Source: Spirochaetales bacterium (GTDB lineage: Bacteria > Spirochaetota > Spirochaetia > DAHUYW01). Taken from it: a stretch of DNA of 64,000 bases. Both the position numbers and the translations under genes were made by a program. The first letter of the stretch is position 1, and the number at the start of each line of letters is the position of its first letter. Below the pieces are notes generated by a model. The model had not been told where the DNA came from, did not search any database, and saw nothing but the letters and a program-made list of their open reading frames with translations. Where the stretch lies: positions 69,728 through 133,727 of the forward strand of contig DAHUYW010000008.1 of NCBI GenBank assembly GCA_027306915.1, given 5' to 3'. Shown here piece by piece: positions 49,726-59,103 of this stretch.

Positions 49726-49797
49726 GTCGCGCGAGCCTGCGCGCTTTTTAGTCGCGCGAGCCTGCGCGCTTTTAGTCACGCGTACTCGCGTGCTTGT
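49726..49797 (-). repeat. Three tandem hairpin repeats between rplJ and rplL
   Basis: On the minus strand the unit GCGCGCAGGCTCGCGCGACT followed by AAAA occurs twice (49751-49774 and, with a changed end, 49726-49750). A diverged third copy GCACGCGAGTACGCGTGACT with AAAA is at 49775-49797. Each copy can form a 5-6 bp GC stem; in the third copy both arms have changed together (CACGCG/CGCGTG), so pairing is kept. The last copy runs into the rplL ribosome site. Confidence 0.7.
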
Positions 49798-49851
49798 CTC
49801 TTGGCGGCAACAGCATGCTACTCGATTGAAGACTGATGCCGCTCAAAATGC

Positions 49852-50385
49852 TCATCCCTTCTTGGCATCGGCGACCGCGACCAGCGTCCGGACAAGCTTG
49901 GTCGTGATGCCGTTCAATGCGAAGACCAGGTTCTGTACCGGCGCCTTCATCGTGCCCATCAGCTGCGCGAGAAGGACGTTCTTGGACGGCAGCTTGGAGA
50001 GGGCTTCGACCTGCTTCGCATCGTAGACTCCACCCTCGATCAGCCCGCCCTTTACCTGAAGCGGGCTTTCCTTGGTGTAGTCGAATAGGATCTTTGCCGT
50101 GCTGGCCGCATCGTCCCTTACAAGAGCGATCGCGGTCGGCCCCGTGAGATGCGCCGACATATCGGGCGCCTTCAGCCCCTGGAGGACGATCTTCGCGTAG
50201 CGATTCTTCACTACCTTGAACACGCTCCGCTGCTCGCGAAGGCGGTGTCGAAGCTCGGTAATCTGCTCGACCGTGAGCCCCCGGTAATCGGTGAAGATGA
50301 AGTCGCTGTAGCCGGCAAACTGCTCTTTGAGCTTGCCGACCGCTTCTATCTTGCCCTGCTGTACCTTTACTTCAGTCTCGGCCAT
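49852..50385 (-). CDS. rplJ: 50S ribosomal protein L10
   Basis: 177 residues. [54 protein letters not shown] and [18 protein letters not shown]. Stalk base that anchors L7/L12 dimers. Only 9 bases separate it from rplA, so the usual E. coli-like L10-binding leader ahead of rplJ has no room here. Confidence 0.98.
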   Translation of the reverse strand: MAETEVKVQQGKIEAVGKLKEQFAGYSDFIFTDYRGLTVEQITELRHRLREQRSVFKVVKNRYAKIVLQGLKAPDMSAHLTGPTAIALVRDDAASTAKILFDYTKESPLQVKGGLIEGGVYDAKQVEALSKLPSKNVLLAQLMGTMKAPVQNLVFALNGITTKLVRTLVAVADAKKG

Positions 50386-50394
50386 AGCAACTCC

Positions 50395-51090
50395 TTACCG
50401 CCCTTCCTTGGCAAGCTCTTTCTTCGTCGAGACGCGCACACCCGGTCCCATGGTCGAAGAGAGGGTGGCGGTGCGAATGTACTCGCCCTTCACGTCCGGC
50501 GGACGCTTTCGCTCGATCTCGTGGATCACTGCACGAACGTTTTCGACGATCGTATCCGGCTCCATCGAGATCTTGCCGACCGTGACGTTGACGCAGCCGG
50601 CCTTGTCCGTACGGTACTCGACGCGGCCCTTCCTGAGCTCGGCAATGGCGCCCTTGATGTCAAAGGTCACGGTCTGCGTCTTCGGGTTCGGCATCAGCCC
50701 CCGTCGCCCAAGGATCGGCCCAAGGCGCCCGACGTCCTTCATCATGTCCGGGGTTGCGACCGCAATGTCGAAGTCGAGCCACCCGTCTTTGATTTTCTCA
50801 ACGAGGTCGACGTCTCCGACATAGGCGGCCCCCGCGGCCTTAGCCTCCTCCGCCTTATCGCCTTTCGCAAAGACGAGGATCTTCTTCTCCGCGCTGAACT
50901 GGTGCGGAAGCACCAGGGTATCACGCACCGACTGGCTCTTCTTGAGGTTGAGATGGAGGGCAAGATCGACCGATTCGTCGAACTTTGCGAAAGCGACCTC
51001 CTTCACCAACTTCGCGGCTTCGTCGAATCCCTTCGGCTCGAGCTTTTCGAACTTGACGGCCGCAGCGCGGTACTTCTTCCCGTGTTTCAT
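50395..51090 (-). CDS. rplA: 50S ribosomal protein L1
   Basis: 231 residues from ATG 51090, one base after the rplK stop. [40 protein letters not shown] and [20 protein letters not shown] are diagnostic. In many bacteria L1 represses rplKA by binding its leader; the hairpin in the nusG-rplK gap is the candidate target. The ORF extension to 51168 lies in rplK and is rejected. Confidence 0.98.
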   Translation of the reverse strand: MKHGKKYRAAAVKFEKLEPKGFDEAAKLVKEVAFAKFDESVDLALHLNLKKSQSVRDTLVLPHQFSAEKKILVFAKGDKAEEAKAAGAAYVGDVDLVEKIKDGWLDFDIAVATPDMMKDVGRLGPILGRRGLMPNPKTQTVTFDIKGAIAELRKGRVEYRTDKAGCVNVTVGKISMEPDTIVENVRAVIHEIERKRPPDVKGEYIRTATLSSTMGPGVRVSTKKELAKEGR

Positions 51091-51091
51091 G

Positions 51092-51523
51092 CTACTGCTC
51101 CACCTCGACGCCCATGCTCCGAGCGGTTCCCGCGATAATGTGCATCGCGGCTTCGACGTCGTTTGCATTGAGATCAGGGAGCTTCAGCTCCGCGATCTCG
51201 CGCAGCTTCGCCGCGGTGAGCTTGGCCACCTTGGTCTTTCGCGGCTCAGGCGACCCTTTCTCGATCCCGCACGCCTTCTTGATCAGAACTGCGGCCGGCG
51301 GAGTCTTCACGATAAAAGTGAAGGTCTTGTCCCCATAGATCGTTATGACGACCGGAACGGTAAGCCCGGGCTCGAGGTTCTTCGTCTTCTCGTTGAACTG
51401 CTGAACGAACTGCGGGGCGCTCACCCCATGGGGGCCAAGCGCCGGACCTACCGGCGGCGCAGGCGTAGCCTTTCCCGCAGGAACCTGCAGCTTGACGAGC
51501 GCAGCTATCTTCTTCTTTGCCAT
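51092..51523 (-). CDS. rplK: 50S ribosomal protein L11
   Basis: 143 residues. [40 protein letters not shown] and the C-terminal [20 protein letters not shown] with [14 protein letters not shown]. Part of the GTPase-associated centre (thiostrepton site). It follows nusG after a 176-base gap. Confidence 0.98.
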   Translation of the reverse strand: MAKKKIAALVKLQVPAGKATPAPPVGPALGPHGVSAPQFVQQFNEKTKNLEPGLTVPVVITIYGDKTFTFIVKTPPAAVLIKKACGIEKGSPEPRKTKVAKLTAAKLREIAELKLPDLNANDVEAAMHIIAGTARSMGVEVEQ

Positions 51524-51652
51524 TCGCTACTCCCTTGTGGTATTAACGCCCCATTCGGCGAATTCACGCGCTCCCCTCGCGCAAGCGCGCCTCTTCGCGT
51601 CGGCCGGTCTCCGCCGCCGACAGGCTCCCAACAGGCTCCTCGATACTCTCCG

Positions 51653-51698
51653 CGGTCGGTGTGTGCTCGTGCGCTTTTCGGCCACGAGCTTTCGACCG
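51653..51698 (-). promoter_or_regulatory. Two-tier hairpin after nusG (possible rplK leader element)
   Basis: Outer stem CGGTCG/CGACCG (51653-51658 with 51693-51698), inner stem GCTCGTG/CACGAGC (51665-51671 with 51683-51689), asymmetric internal loop. It starts right after the nusG stop and has no T-run. The remaining 130 bases up to rplK are GC-rich with a second hairpin (CGCGCT/AGCGCG near 51568-51590). Could be an L1-responsive leader or a processing site. Confidence 0.4.
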
Positions 51699-51699
51699 A

Positions 51700-52254
51700 T
51701 CAAATCTTCTCTACCTGCAAGAAATCGACCTCGACGGGCGTTGCGCGTCCGAAGATGCCCACCATCACCCGCAGCTTGCCCTTTTCGAGGTTGACCTCCT
51801 CCACCGTGCCCGTGAAGGAGTCGAAAGGACCGTCGACGACCCGCACCGACTCACCGACATTGAAGGTCTGCTTCGGCCGAATCGTCTTGTCGGTCTTTAT
51901 CTCCCCCGCCTTCTGGAGGACCGAACGGGCTTCCTCCGGAGCTATCGGCTGCGGCTTCGAGCCGCCGATCGATCCGACGAAGCCGGTAACCCCCTGGATC
52001 TTCTTGATCTGTGAGCAAGCGGTCTTCCACCCGCGGTCAGGGAGATCCATTTCGACGAGGATGTAGCCGGGAAGAAACTTCTTCGTCGAAATCTTCTTCT
52101 TGCCCTCCTTGACCTCGACTACCTCTTCGGAGGGCACCTTCACGTCGTGGATCACCTCGGCAAAATCCGGGGTCTCCATGATCTTGCGGATATATTTCTC
52201 GACCTTGTTCTCGTACCCCGAATATGTGTGAACGACATACCACCCTTTGGCCAT
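51700..52254 (-). CDS. nusG: Transcription termination/antitermination protein NusG
   Basis: 184 residues. NGN domain (KGWYVVHTYSGYENKVEKYI, KKFLPGYILVEMDL, VTGFVG) and KOW domain (VGESVRVVDGPFDSFTGTVE). Binds RNA polymerase, and through S10 the ribosome. Lies 25 bases after secE. Confidence 0.98.
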   Translation of the reverse strand: MAKGWYVVHTYSGYENKVEKYIRKIMETPDFAEVIHDVKVPSEEVVEVKEGKKKISTKKFLPGYILVEMDLPDRGWKTACSQIKKIQGVTGFVGSIGGSKPQPIAPEEARSVLQKAGEIKTDKTIRPKQTFNVGESVRVVDGPFDSFTGTVEEVNLEKGKLRVMVGIFGRATPVEVDFLQVEKI

Positions 52255-52279
52255 TCGCTTATTCTATCCTTCGTCCCGC

Positions 52280-52459
52280 CTAAAAGATGATATTGACGCC
52301 TGCAAGCAGGAGAAAATCGACCGCCCCAAGAACGATGGCGAAGATGATAACGGAGACAATAACAACCTTCGTGGACGACGCCACCTCGTCGCGACTGGGC
52401 CAGACGACCTTCTTGAGCTCAGCGTAGCTGTCCTTGAAGAACTGGACGATCTTCTTCAT
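52280..52459 (-). CDS. secE: Protein translocase subunit SecE
   Basis: 59 residues from ATG 52459: KKIVQFFKDSYAELKKVVWP, the family hallmark, then SRDEVASSTKVVIVSVIIF and one membrane helix. This is the short, single-helix form. A longer ORF to 52516 would run into the tRNA-Trp gene and is rejected. Confidence 0.97.
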   Translation of the reverse strand: MKKIVQFFKDSYAELKKVVWPSRDEVASSTKVVIVSVIIFAIVLGAVDFLLLAGVNIIF

Positions 52460-52487
52460 ATTGAAAGCTCCTGCAATGAGAAAAGAC

Positions 52488-52560
52488 AGGCCAGGCAGGA
52501 TTCGAACCTGCAACATCCGGTTTTGGAGACCGGCGCTCTAGCCGTTAGAGCTACTGGCCT
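52488..52560 (-). tRNA. trnW: tRNA-Trp (anticodon CCA)
   Basis: 73 bases. Acceptor AGGCCAG/CTGGCCT, anticodon stem CCGGT/ACCGG with loop CTCCAAA, T-loop TTCGAAT with CAGG/CCTG stem. CCA end not encoded. Located between rpmG and secE, the usual place for tRNA-Trp in many bacteria. Confidence 0.96.
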
Positions 52561-52565
52561 CTGTT

Positions 52566-52742
52566 TCACTTAACCTTCGCTTCTTTGTGGAGAGTGTGCT
52601 TCCGATCGAACCGGCAATACTTCATGAGCTCCAGCTTGGCCTGGGTGTTGCGGCGGTTCTTCTTTGTGGTATAATTTCGTCGGTTGCATTCGGTACACTG
52701 GAGAGCAATGAGCTCGACTGATCCTTTCTTTGATTTCGCCAT
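52566..52742 (-). CDS. rpmG: 50S ribosomal protein L33
   Basis: 58 residues from ATG 52742: [40 protein letters not shown] and [13 protein letters not shown]. The CTEC pair with the later Cys gives a partly zinc-type ribbon. The ORF extension upstream lacks family similarity and is rejected. Lies between the two tRNA genes. Confidence 0.96.
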   Translation of the reverse strand: MAKSKKGSVELIALQCTECNRRNYTTKKNRRNTQAKLELMKYCRFDRKHTLHKEAKVK

Positions 52743-52909
52743 GGTGTACGATTGACTCCTCTCTCGGCCGCCTGCCCGCAGCCAGCCCGTACCTTCACGG
52801 GCAAAAAAGCACCAGACGCTCAGCCTATCAGCAAGGAGCGTGCGTGTAAAGAGCACCGGCAGAAGGTGACACCGCGCAACTCCAAGGTGGTCTCATGCAT
52901 AGCGGCAAG

Positions 52910-52982
52910 AGCCCTCGATCGGATTTGAACCGATGACCCCCTCCTTACCATGGAGGTGCTCTGCCAGCTGAGCTACAAGGGC
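52910..52982 (-). tRNA. trnT: tRNA-Thr (anticodon GGT)
   Basis: 73 bases. Acceptor GCCCTTG/CGAGGGC (one G-T pair), D-arm AGCTCAGCTGGCAGAGC, anticodon stem CCTCC/GGAGG with loop ATGGTAA, T-loop TTCAAAT. CCA end not encoded. First gene of the supercluster, 13 bases after a predicted transcription start. Confidence 0.96.
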
Positions 52983-53001
52983 GTGTCTCGGTAGCCCAAA
53001 G

Positions 53002-53030
53002 AAGCTAACAAATGAGTCGGTTTTTGTCAA
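53002..53030 (-). promoter_or_regulatory. Promoter of the tRNA-Thr/rpmG/secE/nusG array
   Basis: On the minus strand a perfect TTGACA (53025-53030), a 17-base spacer and TAGCTT (53002-53007, weak). Predicted start near 52995. The -35 lies only 3 bases from the -35 of the divergent activator gene. Confidence 0.55.
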
Positions 53031-53033
53031 TAG

Positions 53034-53062
53034 TTGGCACGCTTGCCTGCATTCGCTATACT
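53034..53062 (+). promoter_or_regulatory. Promoter of the sigma54-activator gene
   Basis: TTGGCA (53034-53039), a 17-base spacer and TATACT (53057-53062); each box matches five of six. Predicted start near 53069, 13 bases before the ATG at 53082. Confidence 0.65.
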
Positions 53063-53081
53063 CCCACACTGCCGGGTACAT

Positions 53082-54662
<1,581 letters not shown>

Positions 54663-54741
54663 GCTGCCTGCCTCCGGAAACCCAGGTCACAAGAAAACCC
54701 CTCTGCGGGCGGGGCCGCCGGACGAGTAGCTCGCCCGGCAT

Positions 54742-54765
54742 AAAAAAAGGGAACCCTCGGTTCCC
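54742..54765 (-). terminator. Rho-independent terminator after rubredoxin
   Basis: On the minus strand GGGAAC, loop CGAGG, GTTCCC (54749-54765), followed by seven T (54742-54748). It ends the rubredoxin transcript and lies 74 bases past its stop. Read on the plus strand the hairpin has no T-run, so it is not a good stop for the activator gene. Confidence 0.85.
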
Positions 54766-54838
54766 TGTTGCAGCGCCGCAGATCCGGCCCGTTGGCGGAG
54801 CGGCAGACGCCACCCTGGCGCCTCTTCCCTATGGCGCG

Positions 54839-54997
54839 TCACTCTTCCGAAAAGTCTTCCTTCGGGGCCCCGCAGACCGGGCAGACCCAGTCATCTGGGA
54901 TCTGTTCCCAGGCGGTGCCCGGCTCTATTCCATTGTCGGGATCACCATCCACGGGATCATAGATGTAGCCGCATACATTGCACACGTATCTCTTCAC
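54839..54997 (-). CDS. Rubredoxin
   Basis: 52 residues, read from the minus strand: [20 protein letters not shown], then [20 protein letters not shown], then [12 protein letters not shown]. Cys6, Cys9, Cys39 and Cys42 bind the single iron. Start GTG at 54997 with GGAGGG upstream. A cytosolic one-electron carrier that feeds rubrerythrin and other oxygen-defence enzymes; a rubrerythrin gene lies just upstream on the same strand. Own promoter and terminator. Confidence 0.96.
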   Translation of the reverse strand: MKRYVCNVCGYIYDPVDGDPDNGIEPGTAWEQIPDDWVCPVCGAPKEDFSEE

Positions 54998-55080
54998 GGT
55001 TCCCTCCAGAACCACAGCTTGGACGAACGGGGAGGAATAGCGCGTCGCTCATGAGCGCTCGCTCGGTGACGAGCCGCACC

Positions 55081-55109
55081 ATTATTGTTAGTCTCCTGGA
55101 AAATTGCAA
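55081..55109 (-). promoter_or_regulatory. Candidate promoter of the rubredoxin gene
   Basis: On the minus strand TTGCAA (55104-55109), a 17-base spacer and AATAAT (55081-55086). Predicted start near 55074, leader about 77 bases. The TTGCAA box is itself a palindrome. Confidence 0.5.
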
Positions 55110-55206
55110 CTGGCCCCCGGCGCCGGCTGAAGCAGCAGGCCGGCCGGCGCGGGCCATTGCGGGTCCTGCGCAAGCGAGCTCAGGCCGTGCCCCGGCCTTT
55201 CCGGCC

Positions 55207-55782
55207 CTACCAGTTCTCCGCAAGAGGCTCGAAGTAGGACTGCGGGTGGAGGCACGCCGGGCACACCTTCGGCGCATCCTCGCCCTCGAAGATGTAGCCG
55301 CAGTTCAGACAGCGCCACAGCGTCGCCTTCTCCCTCTTGAAGACCCTTCCCTGCTTGACGTTCGCCAGAAGCGCGTTGTACCGGCGCTCGTGCTGCTTCT
55401 CCGCCACTGCGACCGCCTCAAAGGCCTTCGCCGCCATTTCGAAGCCTTCCTCGCGGGCAATCCGAGCGAATTCGGGGTACATCGTGCTCCACTCGTGCTG
55501 CTCGCCTGCGGCTGCCGCGGCGAGATTCTCCTCGGTGGTCCCCACCTTGCCCGCAGGAAAGGCGGCGGTGACCTCGACATCGCCCCCTTCCAACAGGGAG
55601 AAGAACCGCTTCGCATGCTCCCGCTCCTGTTCGGCGGTCTCGGTAAAGATCGCGGAAATCTGCATGTAGCCCTCGTCGCGCGCCTTGCCGGAAAAATAGG
55701 CGTAGCGGTTCCGCGCCTGGGACTCCCCCGCAAAGGCAGCAAGCAAATTCCGCTCCGTTTTGGACCCAGTAATGCTCTTCAT
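55207..55782 (-). CDS. Rubrerythrin
   Basis: 191 residues from ATG 55782, preceded by AAGGAG. A four-helix ferritin-like di-iron domain with Glu20, Glu53 and His56 in the positions known for rubrerythrin (FAGESQARNRY, EQEREHAKRF) and AAAGEQHEWSTMYPEFARIA, then a C-terminal rubredoxin-like domain with CLNCGY and CPACLH. It reduces hydrogen peroxide with electrons from rubredoxin. Follows the DUF2400 gene by 26 bases. Confidence 0.95.
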   Translation of the reverse strand: MKSITGSKTERNLLAAFAGESQARNRYAYFSGKARDEGYMQISAIFTETAEQEREHAKRFFSLLEGGDVEVTAAFPAGKVGTTEENLAAAAAGEQHEWSTMYPEFARIAREEGFEMAAKAFEAVAVAEKQHERRYNALLANVKQGRVFKREKATLWRCLNCGYIFEGEDAPKVCPACLHPQSYFEPLAENW

Positions 55783-55808
55783 GTCGTTCTCCTTGTGATA
55801 CGAACGCA

Positions 55809-56597
55809 TCAAGAACGTTTTTCAATAAGGTCGTCGTAGGTCAGATCAGGATGGATGCCCAGCCTGGTGATCGCGAAATCATACTTGACCGGATCCTCGG
55901 GGCACAGCTGCCGCAGCGCAGCGGTGATCTCGAGCGAGGCGGTCAAATCGGCCTGCCGCCTCGCGGTGAGACCGAGGATCCGGCTCACCCGAAGCATGTG
56001 AACGTCCACCGGGACCAGCAGCAGCCTGCGCGGGACGCTCCATCCCCCGGGATCGATCTCGTCGAGCCTCACCATCCAACGCAGGTAGAGGTGGAGGCGC
56101 TTGCAGGCGCTGCGCTTGTCCGGGTCGGCAAGCAAAATGCCGAGATCCCGTCCGGCCAGACCCGCCAGGACCGCGACGAAGCGCGACAGCGCAGGAAGCA
56201 CGCTCTCGTCCCTTCGGTCCATTCCGGCAAGAAAGCAGCCCTCGATCGTGCCGTAGCGCCGGATGCACTCTCCCGCAGCGAAGAGGAAGGCCGCAAGCTG
56301 CTCGCCGGACACGAAGCGATACCGGAAATCGGCAAAGAGCCTCCCAAGCTCCTCGCGCGAAAGCGAAACTACCGCCTCGCGCGGCGAGCCGAGTCGCGCC
56401 AGGACGCCGCCCACTGCGCCGAGGATGCTTTCGACCCGCCCAAGCGCCAGCGCGGAGGCTACGAGCCCCGCGATCTCCCGATCCTCGACCGCAACCTCCC
56501 TCACCTTTTCGAGAGGATCGGGATGGATGAACTCCGGGCGGTGAAAACGCCCATAGAGGTGCTCGAGAATCTCTTCGAGAGTTGGACTCATTGGCAA
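55809..56597 (-). CDS. TIGR02757 (DUF2400) family protein
   Basis: 262 residues (ATG at 56597, or 56591 two codons later). All-helical, with the family blocks DREIAGLVASALALGRVESI, KRLHLYLRWMVRLDEIDPGG, VPVDVHMLRVSRILGLTARR and PVKYDFAITRLGIH. The family is widespread in Bacteroidetes and spirochaetes; its HhH-like helical pattern hints at nucleic-acid binding, but no function is established. First gene of a pair with rubrerythrin, divergent from pgl. Confidence 0.8.
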   Translation of the reverse strand: MPMSPTLEEILEHLYGRFHRPEFIHPDPLEKVREVAVEDREIAGLVASALALGRVESILGAVGGVLARLGSPREAVVSLSREELGRLFADFRYRFVSGEQLAAFLFAAGECIRRYGTIEGCFLAGMDRRDESVLPALSRFVAVLAGLAGRDLGILLADPDKRSACKRLHLYLRWMVRLDEIDPGGWSVPRRLLLVPVDVHMLRVSRILGLTARRQADLTASLEITAALRQLCPEDPVKYDFAITRLGIHPDLTYDDLIEKRS

Positions 56598-56618
56598 TGT
56601 CGATTATTCTTGGTCAGC

Positions 56619-56648
56619 AGTCTACTTGCGTATGCGGCGGCCTGTCAA
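56619..56648 (-). promoter_or_regulatory. Candidate promoter of the DUF2400-rubrerythrin pair
   Basis: On the minus strand a perfect TTGACA (56643-56648), an 18-base spacer and TAGACT (56619-56624). Predicted start near 56612, about 15 bases before the first ATG. Confidence 0.5.
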
Positions 56649-56674
56649 GTAAATTGGCCGTCGGGAGACTCACG

Positions 56675-57418
56675 ATGATTGAGAGCCATACCTTTGCCGA
56701 CTTCGCCGAGATGAGCCGCAGCGCCGCCGACCTGGTTGCGGACTCGCTTCGGGAGGCGCTTTCGCGCGGACCTGCGGCGAGCCTCACCCTTTCCGGGGGA
56801 TCGACCCCTCGCGAGACCTACGCCCACCTTGCCGATGCGCGCGACCTCGCGTGGGAGCGGGTGCACATCTTCTGGGGCGACGAGCGCTACCTCCCCGCCG
56901 ACGCCCTTGACAGCAACACGCGCATGGCGCGCGAGGCGCTTCTCTCGAAAGTGCCGGTGGCCCCCGCGAACGTCCATCAGGTAAAAACCGGACTTCCCGG
57001 TCCCGAGGCTGCTACCGATTACGAGCGGCAGATCCGCGCCGCATGCGGGACGGGGGGCGATTTGGAACCGGACGCGGGCCGGGCACGGCCTCAGGTTCCG
57101 CCGTCGCTCGACGTTGTCCTTCTTGGGATGGGGCCGGATGGCCATACCGCTTCCCTCTTTCCCCAGAGCCCGGCCCTCGCCGCGACCGACCTGGTCGCCT
57201 TTGCCCCGGCCCCTATGCTCAAGCCCCAAGTCCCGCGCGTCACCATGACCCTGCCCCTGCTCAACTCCGCCCGGCTCGTCATCTTCCTCGTCTCGGGAAG
57301 CGAGAAACTGCCGGTCGTACGGGAGATCCTGGATGGCGCACCGGGAGCCGACCGCTTCCCCGCGGCACGAGTCCGGCCGCAGGGGCGCCTCGTCTGGTTT
57401 GTCCACCAGCCCGCCTGA
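56675..57418 (+). CDS. pgl: 6-phosphogluconolactonase
   Basis: 247 residues from ATG 56675 (GGGAG upstream). LTLSGGSTPRETYAHLA, VHIFWGDERYLPADALDSNT and LLGMGPDGHTASLFP are the family motifs. It hydrolyses 6-phosphogluconolactone in the oxidative pentose-phosphate pathway. A small Gly/Asp/Arg-rich insert (about 120-142) precedes the GMGPDGH block. zwf and gnd are not next to it. Its stop is 3 bases from the convergent reductase stop. Confidence 0.93.
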   Translation: MIESHTFADFAEMSRSAADLVADSLREALSRGPAASLTLSGGSTPRETYAHLADARDLAWERVHIFWGDERYLPADALDSNTRMAREALLSKVPVAPANVHQVKTGLPGPEAATDYERQIRAACGTGGDLEPDAGRARPQVPPSLDVVLLGMGPDGHTASLFPQSPALAATDLVAFAPAPMLKPQVPRVTMTLPLLNSARLVIFLVSGSEKLPVVREILDGAPGADRFPAARVRPQGRLVWFVHQPA

Positions 57419-57421
57419 AGC

Positions 57422-58492
57422 TCACCCAAACCTATCGACGTGTACCCGCTCGAGCGGGACGCCCGCCTGAGCAAGCGTTCGCACGCTTGGATCGACAACG
57501 GCGGGGCTTCCGCACAGATAGCACGCGAGGTCGGTTCGGGCGCCCGCCGCAAGCAGCCCTCCCAGGCCGTCGGCAGCCGAGGAGAGCTGAGTCAGGCGAA
57601 GCCGCGGGAGGCTGCCTTGGAGCCGCCCAAGCTCCTCGCCCAGAAGGGGCGGCACCCCGACGAGATAGAGGAGTATTGAACGATCAGCCGCCCCGGGGCG
57701 CGGGGCCACCGATGTCGCATCGAGCATACCGGAGGCCGGACGAGGCGCCCGCCCCGCAAGCGAGAGGAGCATTGCGCGGACCGGCGCTATCCCGGAGCCG
57801 CCCGCGACGAAGAGAAGATCGCTCTCGTCGCCGTCGAGCGTGAAATCGCCGTGGGGGCCGTTGAACCAGATGGCAGCGCCGGGCCGGATATGCTCCCACA
57901 CGGAGGTCGACGCGAGCCCGTTGGGAAGGCGCCGGACGAGAAGCTCGATTCGTCGCCCGTCGTCCGGCGGGGACGCGAAGGAGTAAGCGCGGTAGGCCGG
58001 ATCGCCGCTTACGGGGTCGCTGTAATCGCTTGCGGGGATGTCGAGCTGGAGGTACTGACCTGGCAGAAAGGCGATCTCGGGAGGCTCGACCAGACGCAGG
58101 CGAACGTGAAGATAGCCTCGGTCGAGGTCGCGCACCTCTTCTACCTCGCCCCGGTAGGCTCTCGCCCGCACGAGCCGGTCCGGGATCCAGACGGTGAGGC
58201 TGCGCGCCACCCGCACCTGGCACGAGAGCCGGATACCGCTCCTCCGCTCCTCTGCCGTGATCCAGGGCTGCTCAAGAGGAAGGAAGGGCGGGCCGCCCTC
58301 GATGACCTTGACCTTGCACAGGCCGCAGGCCCCCCTCCCGGCGCACGGCGAGGGCACAAAGAGCGCGGCATCGCGCCGCAGCGCGGAGAGCAGGCTGCGG
58401 CCCGGCTCTACAGATAGCTCCCGCGAGCCGCCTCCCTCGAGCTCGAGGCGGACCTTCGGTCGCACGTTCGGGCCCTTGAATTTGAACGCCAT
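57422..58492 (-). CDS. Soluble 2Fe-2S ferredoxin-NAD(P)H reductase (NqrF-like)
   Basis: 356 residues from ATG 58492. N-terminal plant-type ferredoxin domain with Cys50, Cys56, Cys59 (CAGRGACGLC) and Cys91; then a ferredoxin-reductase FAD domain with RAYSFAS and a nucleotide-binding domain with VAGGSGIAPVRAMLLS and CGSPAVVD. The order matches NqrF and phenol-hydroxylase reductases, but the N-terminal membrane helix of NqrF is absent, so it should be cytosolic. The partner oxidase or acceptor is unknown. The longer ORF to 58558 is not supported. Confidence 0.8.
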   Translation of the reverse strand: MAFKFKGPNVRPKVRLELEGGGSRELSVEPGRSLLSALRRDAALFVPSPCAGRGACGLCKVKVIEGGPPFLPLEQPWITAEERRSGIRLSCQVRVARSLTVWIPDRLVRARAYRGEVEEVRDLDRGYLHVRLRLVEPPEIAFLPGQYLQLDIPASDYSDPVSGDPAYRAYSFASPPDDGRRIELLVRRLPNGLASTSVWEHIRPGAAIWFNGPHGDFTLDGDESDLLFVAGGSGIAPVRAMLLSLAGRAPRPASGMLDATSVAPRPGAADRSILLYLVGVPPLLGEELGRLQGSLPRLRLTQLSSAADGLGGLLAAGARTDLACYLCGSPAVVDPSVRTLAQAGVPLERVHVDRFG

Positions 58493-58512
58493 ATTCTCAA
58501 TAATGCGCGAGT

Positions 58513-58541
58513 AATCTACTAAGTAACCTGTTCCTCTGCAA
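58513..58541 (-). promoter_or_regulatory. Possible promoter of the reductase gene
   Basis: On the minus strand TTGCAG (58536-58541), a 17-base spacer and TAGATT (58513-58518). Start near 58506, 14 bases before the ATG. Both boxes are weak. Confidence 0.35.
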
Positions 58542-58549
58542 TGGTCGCT

Positions 58550-58577
58550 TTGAACCAACGCTGCTGTCCGTTATGCT
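58550..58577 (+). promoter_or_regulatory. Possible promoter of the PNPOx-PDH operon
   Basis: TTGAAC (58550-58555), a 16-base spacer and TATGCT (58572-58577), about 60 bases ahead of the first gene. Another AT-rich segment, TAATATTATG (58594-58603), lies closer. Which is used cannot be told. Confidence 0.35.
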
Positions 58578-58646
58578 TTTTTGGATTTCTTGGTAATATT
58601 ATGAGGCGTTCAGAGGTTACCCGGGGGTCCTACAGGAGGAAGGTCG

Positions 58647-59087
58647 ATGACACAACACGAAATCATGCGAGAGCTGGCCGAAATCATCGAAGAGACGAAG
58701 ACCGGAGTGCTTGCGACCGTTGATCGCGACGGCAGGCCGCACCTTCGCTGGATGACCCCGGCGGTGCTCAAGGATCGCCAGACGGCTCTCTTTGCCGTTA
58801 CCTGCCCGAGGTTCTCCAAGACGACCCATCTTGCCGCCAATCCGAAGGTCGAATGGATGGTGCAGTCGAAGCAGCTCAACAAGATCATCCACGTGCGGGG
58901 GATTGTCAATCTGCTCGACAATCCCTTCCTTAAGAGTGAGGTGCTCGAAGAGCTCGGCCAACGGCTGACCACCTTCTGGCAGGTCAACTGCGAGGCTTCC
59001 GAGTTTGTTGTCGTCGAAACCGTAATTCAGGAGGTAGAGCTCTACGAGCCGCTCAAAAACCATTATGAAACCGTCAAGTTCAGTTAA
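58647..59087 (+). CDS. Pyridoxamine 5'-phosphate oxidase-like flavoprotein
   Basis: 146 residues, start supported by GGAGGAAGG upstream. Split-barrel FMN fold: KTGVLATVDRDGRPHLRWMT at the N terminus, then ALFAVTCPRFSKTTHLAANP and VEWMVQ. Small members of this family are general stress proteins or flavin reductases; the true substrate is unknown. Sixteen bases ahead of pdhA, so probably in the PDH operon. Confidence 0.8.
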   Translation: MTQHEIMRELAEIIEETKTGVLATVDRDGRPHLRWMTPAVLKDRQTALFAVTCPRFSKTTHLAANPKVEWMVQSKQLNKIIHVRGIVNLLDNPFLKSEVLEELGQRLTTFWQVNCEASEFVVVETVIQEVELYEPLKNHYETVKFS

Positions 59088-59103
59088 CAAAGGAGTGCCC
59101 ACG

